Positions 7,083 to 8,191 of a stretch of 8,191 bases of DNA are shown in pieces. The position numbers were made by a program, and so were the translations under genes. The notes under the pieces were generated by a model. It made no database searches. It was not told where the DNA came from and saw only the letters and a program-made list of their open reading frames with translations. The first letter of the stretch is position 1. Every line of letters begins with the position of its first letter. This DNA is from Pseudomonadota bacterium (GTDB lineage: Bacteria; Pseudomonadota; Gammaproteobacteria; Burkholderiales; SG8-41), in NCBI GenBank assembly GCA_023431245.1, contig JAEYXO010000082.1:1-8191 (forward strand). The letters run 5' to 3'.

Positions 7083-7286
7083 ATGACCCAGCCTGCCGAC
7101 AACAAATCGCGCCAGATCGAAGTCACCGCGGCGGATCTGCCGCTGCACTGCCCGACGCCGGCGATGATGCTGAGGAATGCCCACCCACGGGTGTTCCTTC
7201 CGGTCGAAAAGACCGGCGAGGCGCTCTGCCCGTACTGCGGCACCCGCTACACGCTCAAGGGCGGCGCGGCGGCCGGCCATCACTGA
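7083..7286 (+). CDS. Small CHCC-type zinc-finger protein
   Basis: This 67-residue protein has the likely zinc ligands C23 (LHCPTP), H34 (NAHPRVFLP), C49 and C52 (CPYCGTRY), in the C-x10-H-x14-C-x2-C arrangement of the zf-CHCC family. That family is related to the zinc-binding end of the mitochondrial complex I accessory subunit NDUFS6. There are no other domains, no signal peptide and no membrane segment, so it is probably cytoplasmic. The start ATG lies seven bases after the ilvE stop; no strong Shine-Dalgarno is visible, so translation may be coupled to ilvE. Its role in bacteria is not settled; a link to Fe-S or respiratory complex assembly is only a guess from the family relation. The real-gene call is strong because the whole short protein matches the family. 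Confidence 0.9.
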   Translation: MTQPADNKSRQIEVTAADLPLHCPTPAMMLRNAHPRVFLPVEKTGEALCPYCGTRYTLKGGAAAGHH

Positions 7287-7292
7287 AGGAAC

Positions 7293-7317
7293 GGCGGGTT
7301 GCAGCCACTGACCCGCC
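7293..7317 (+). promoter_or_regulatory. Hairpin before waaF
   Basis: GGCGGGT (7293-7299) and ACCCGCC (7311-7317) can form a perfect seven-bp stem with an 11-base loop. The 3' arm ends seven bases before the waaF GTG. No T-run follows, so it does not look like an intrinsic terminator. Its position would cover the expected ribosome binding region of waaF. Confidence 0.4.
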
Positions 7318-7324
7318 ATTGCCG

Positions 7325-8191
7325 GTGAACATCCTCGTCGTCGGTCCGTCCTGGGTCGGCGACACCATACTCTCGCAGCCGCTGCTGCGCCTGCTGCTAC
7401 AGCAGAATCCCGGCGCGCGGATCGACTATCTGGCGCCCCCGTGGACACTGCCGCTGCTCGCGCGCATGCCCGAGGTGCGCAACGGACTCGTCAATCCCTT
7501 CGGCCACGGCGCGCTGCGGATGGGCGAACGCCGCCGCCTCGGACAGGAACTGCGCGCGGGCAAGTACGGACTCGCCGTGGTGCTGCCCAATTCCTGGAAA
7601 TCGGCCCTGGTTCCCTGGTTTGCCGGCATTCCGCAGCGTCGCGGATTCCGCGGCGAGGCGCGCTGGGGCCTGCTCAACGACCTGCGCCGCCTTGACGAAC
7701 AGGCGCTGCCGCAGATGGTCCAGCGTTTTGCCGCGCGGGCGCTGCCGGCCGGCGCGGCGCTGCCCGATCCGCTGCCGCCGCCCGCGCTGCAGTCTTCCGC
7801 TGCCGCACAGCAGGCACTGCTGGCACGCCTCGGCCTGGATGCGGCAACACCCGCCATCGCCTTCTGCCCCGGCGCCGAGTACGGACCCGCCAAACGCTGG
7901 CCGGAAGCACATTACGCCGCGCTGGCGCGGATGTTCGCCGCGCGCGGTTTTGCCGTCTGGCTGGTCGGTTCGCCCAAGGACCATGCCGTTGCCGAAACCA
8001 TCGCGCGGCAGGCGGATGGCAGCTGCATCAACCTCTGCGGCCGCACCGACATCGCCGAAGCCGCCGACCTGCTCGGCGCAGCAGGGCTGGTTGTCAGCAA
8101 CGACTCCGGCCTGATGCATGTCGCCGCCGCCGTCGGCCGACCCGTCGTCGCGCTGTACGGCTCCAGTTCGCCGAAGTTCACGCCGCCGCTG
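7325..8191 (+). CDS. waaF: ADP-heptose:LPS heptosyltransferase II (C-terminal end outside window)
   Basis: The 289 visible residues form a GT-B fold family 9 glycosyltransferase that adds the second L-glycero-D-manno-heptose to the LPS inner core at the cytoplasmic face of the inner membrane. The GTG start is chosen because it gives MNILVVGPSWVGD, the usual WaaF N-terminus; the frame is open upstream but offers nothing like the family there. D13 in VGD is the expected catalytic aspartate. Further matches are GHGALRMGERRRLG (60-73), VLPNSWKSALVP (86-97), the donor-site stretch FCPGAEYGPAKRWP (180-193, with K190) and NDSGLMHVAAAVGRP (259-273, with D260). These follow E. coli WaaF (348 residues) closely and separate it from WaaC. 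About 50-60 C-terminal residues are missing. No clear Shine-Dalgarno precedes the GTG, and a hairpin lies there instead. The gap to the zinc-finger gene is 38 bases. Confidence 0.95.
   Translation, partial: MNILVVGPSWVGDTILSQPLLRLLLQQNPGARIDYLAPPWTLPLLARMPEVRNGLVNPFGHGALRMGERRRLGQELRAGKYGLAVVLPNSWKSALVPWFAGIPQRRGFRGEARWGLLNDLRRLDEQALPQMVQRFAARALPAGAALPDPLPPPALQSSAAAQQALLARLGLDAATPAIAFCPGAEYGPAKRWPEAHYAALARMFAARGFAVWLVGSPKDHAVAETIARQADGSCINLCGRTDIAEAADLLGAAGLVVSNDSGLMHVAAAVGRPVVALYGSSSPKFTPPL

Overview
The window looks like an ordinary chromosomal segment of a GC-rich Gram-negative proteobacterium, most likely a betaproteobacterium (Rhodocyclales or a relative). The grounds are strong third-position G/C use, a WaaF heptosyltransferase (so an LPS-bearing outer membrane), a GlnE nitrogen-control enzyme, a YhdP/AsmA-like envelope protein, and a gene order of glnE, ilvE, a small CHCC zinc-finger gene and waaF that I recall from betaproteobacterial genomes. 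The lineage call is inference from gene content and remembered synteny, not from a marker gene.

Layout, left to right. Positions 1-1740 (minus) hold the N-terminal 580 codons of a YhdP-family protein whose C-terminus lies outside the window. A 79-bp divergent spacer leads to glnE (1820-4549, plus). Tail-to-tail with glnE, and overlapping it by four bases, is a six-TM class III adenylate cyclase (4546-5853, minus). A divergent spacer of about 295 bp (5854-6148) carries candidate promoters for the cyclase and for the next operon. That operon is ilvE (6149-7075), a 67-residue CHCC zinc-finger protein (7083-7286) and waaF (GTG start at 7325, cut off by the window end), all on the plus strand and closely spaced.

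How the genes fit together: GlnE adjusts glutamine synthetase activity to nitrogen status, IlvE moves amino groups between glutamate and branched-chain amino acids, and the cyclase probably makes cAMP from a membrane-sensed cue, so the middle of the window is about nitrogen/carbon control. The two flanks, YhdP and WaaF, concern outer-membrane biogenesis. I see no direct mechanistic link between these jobs.

There are no tRNA or rRNA genes, IS elements, CRISPR arrays, phage genes or toxin-antitoxin pairs that I can support. All six genes belong to recognised families, and I found no clearly novel system. The points most worth checking are the cyclase placed between glnE and ilvE, the repeated CCGGAA motifs in the ilvE leader, the hairpin just before the waaF GTG start, and the four-base stop-codon overlap of glnE and the cyclase gene.
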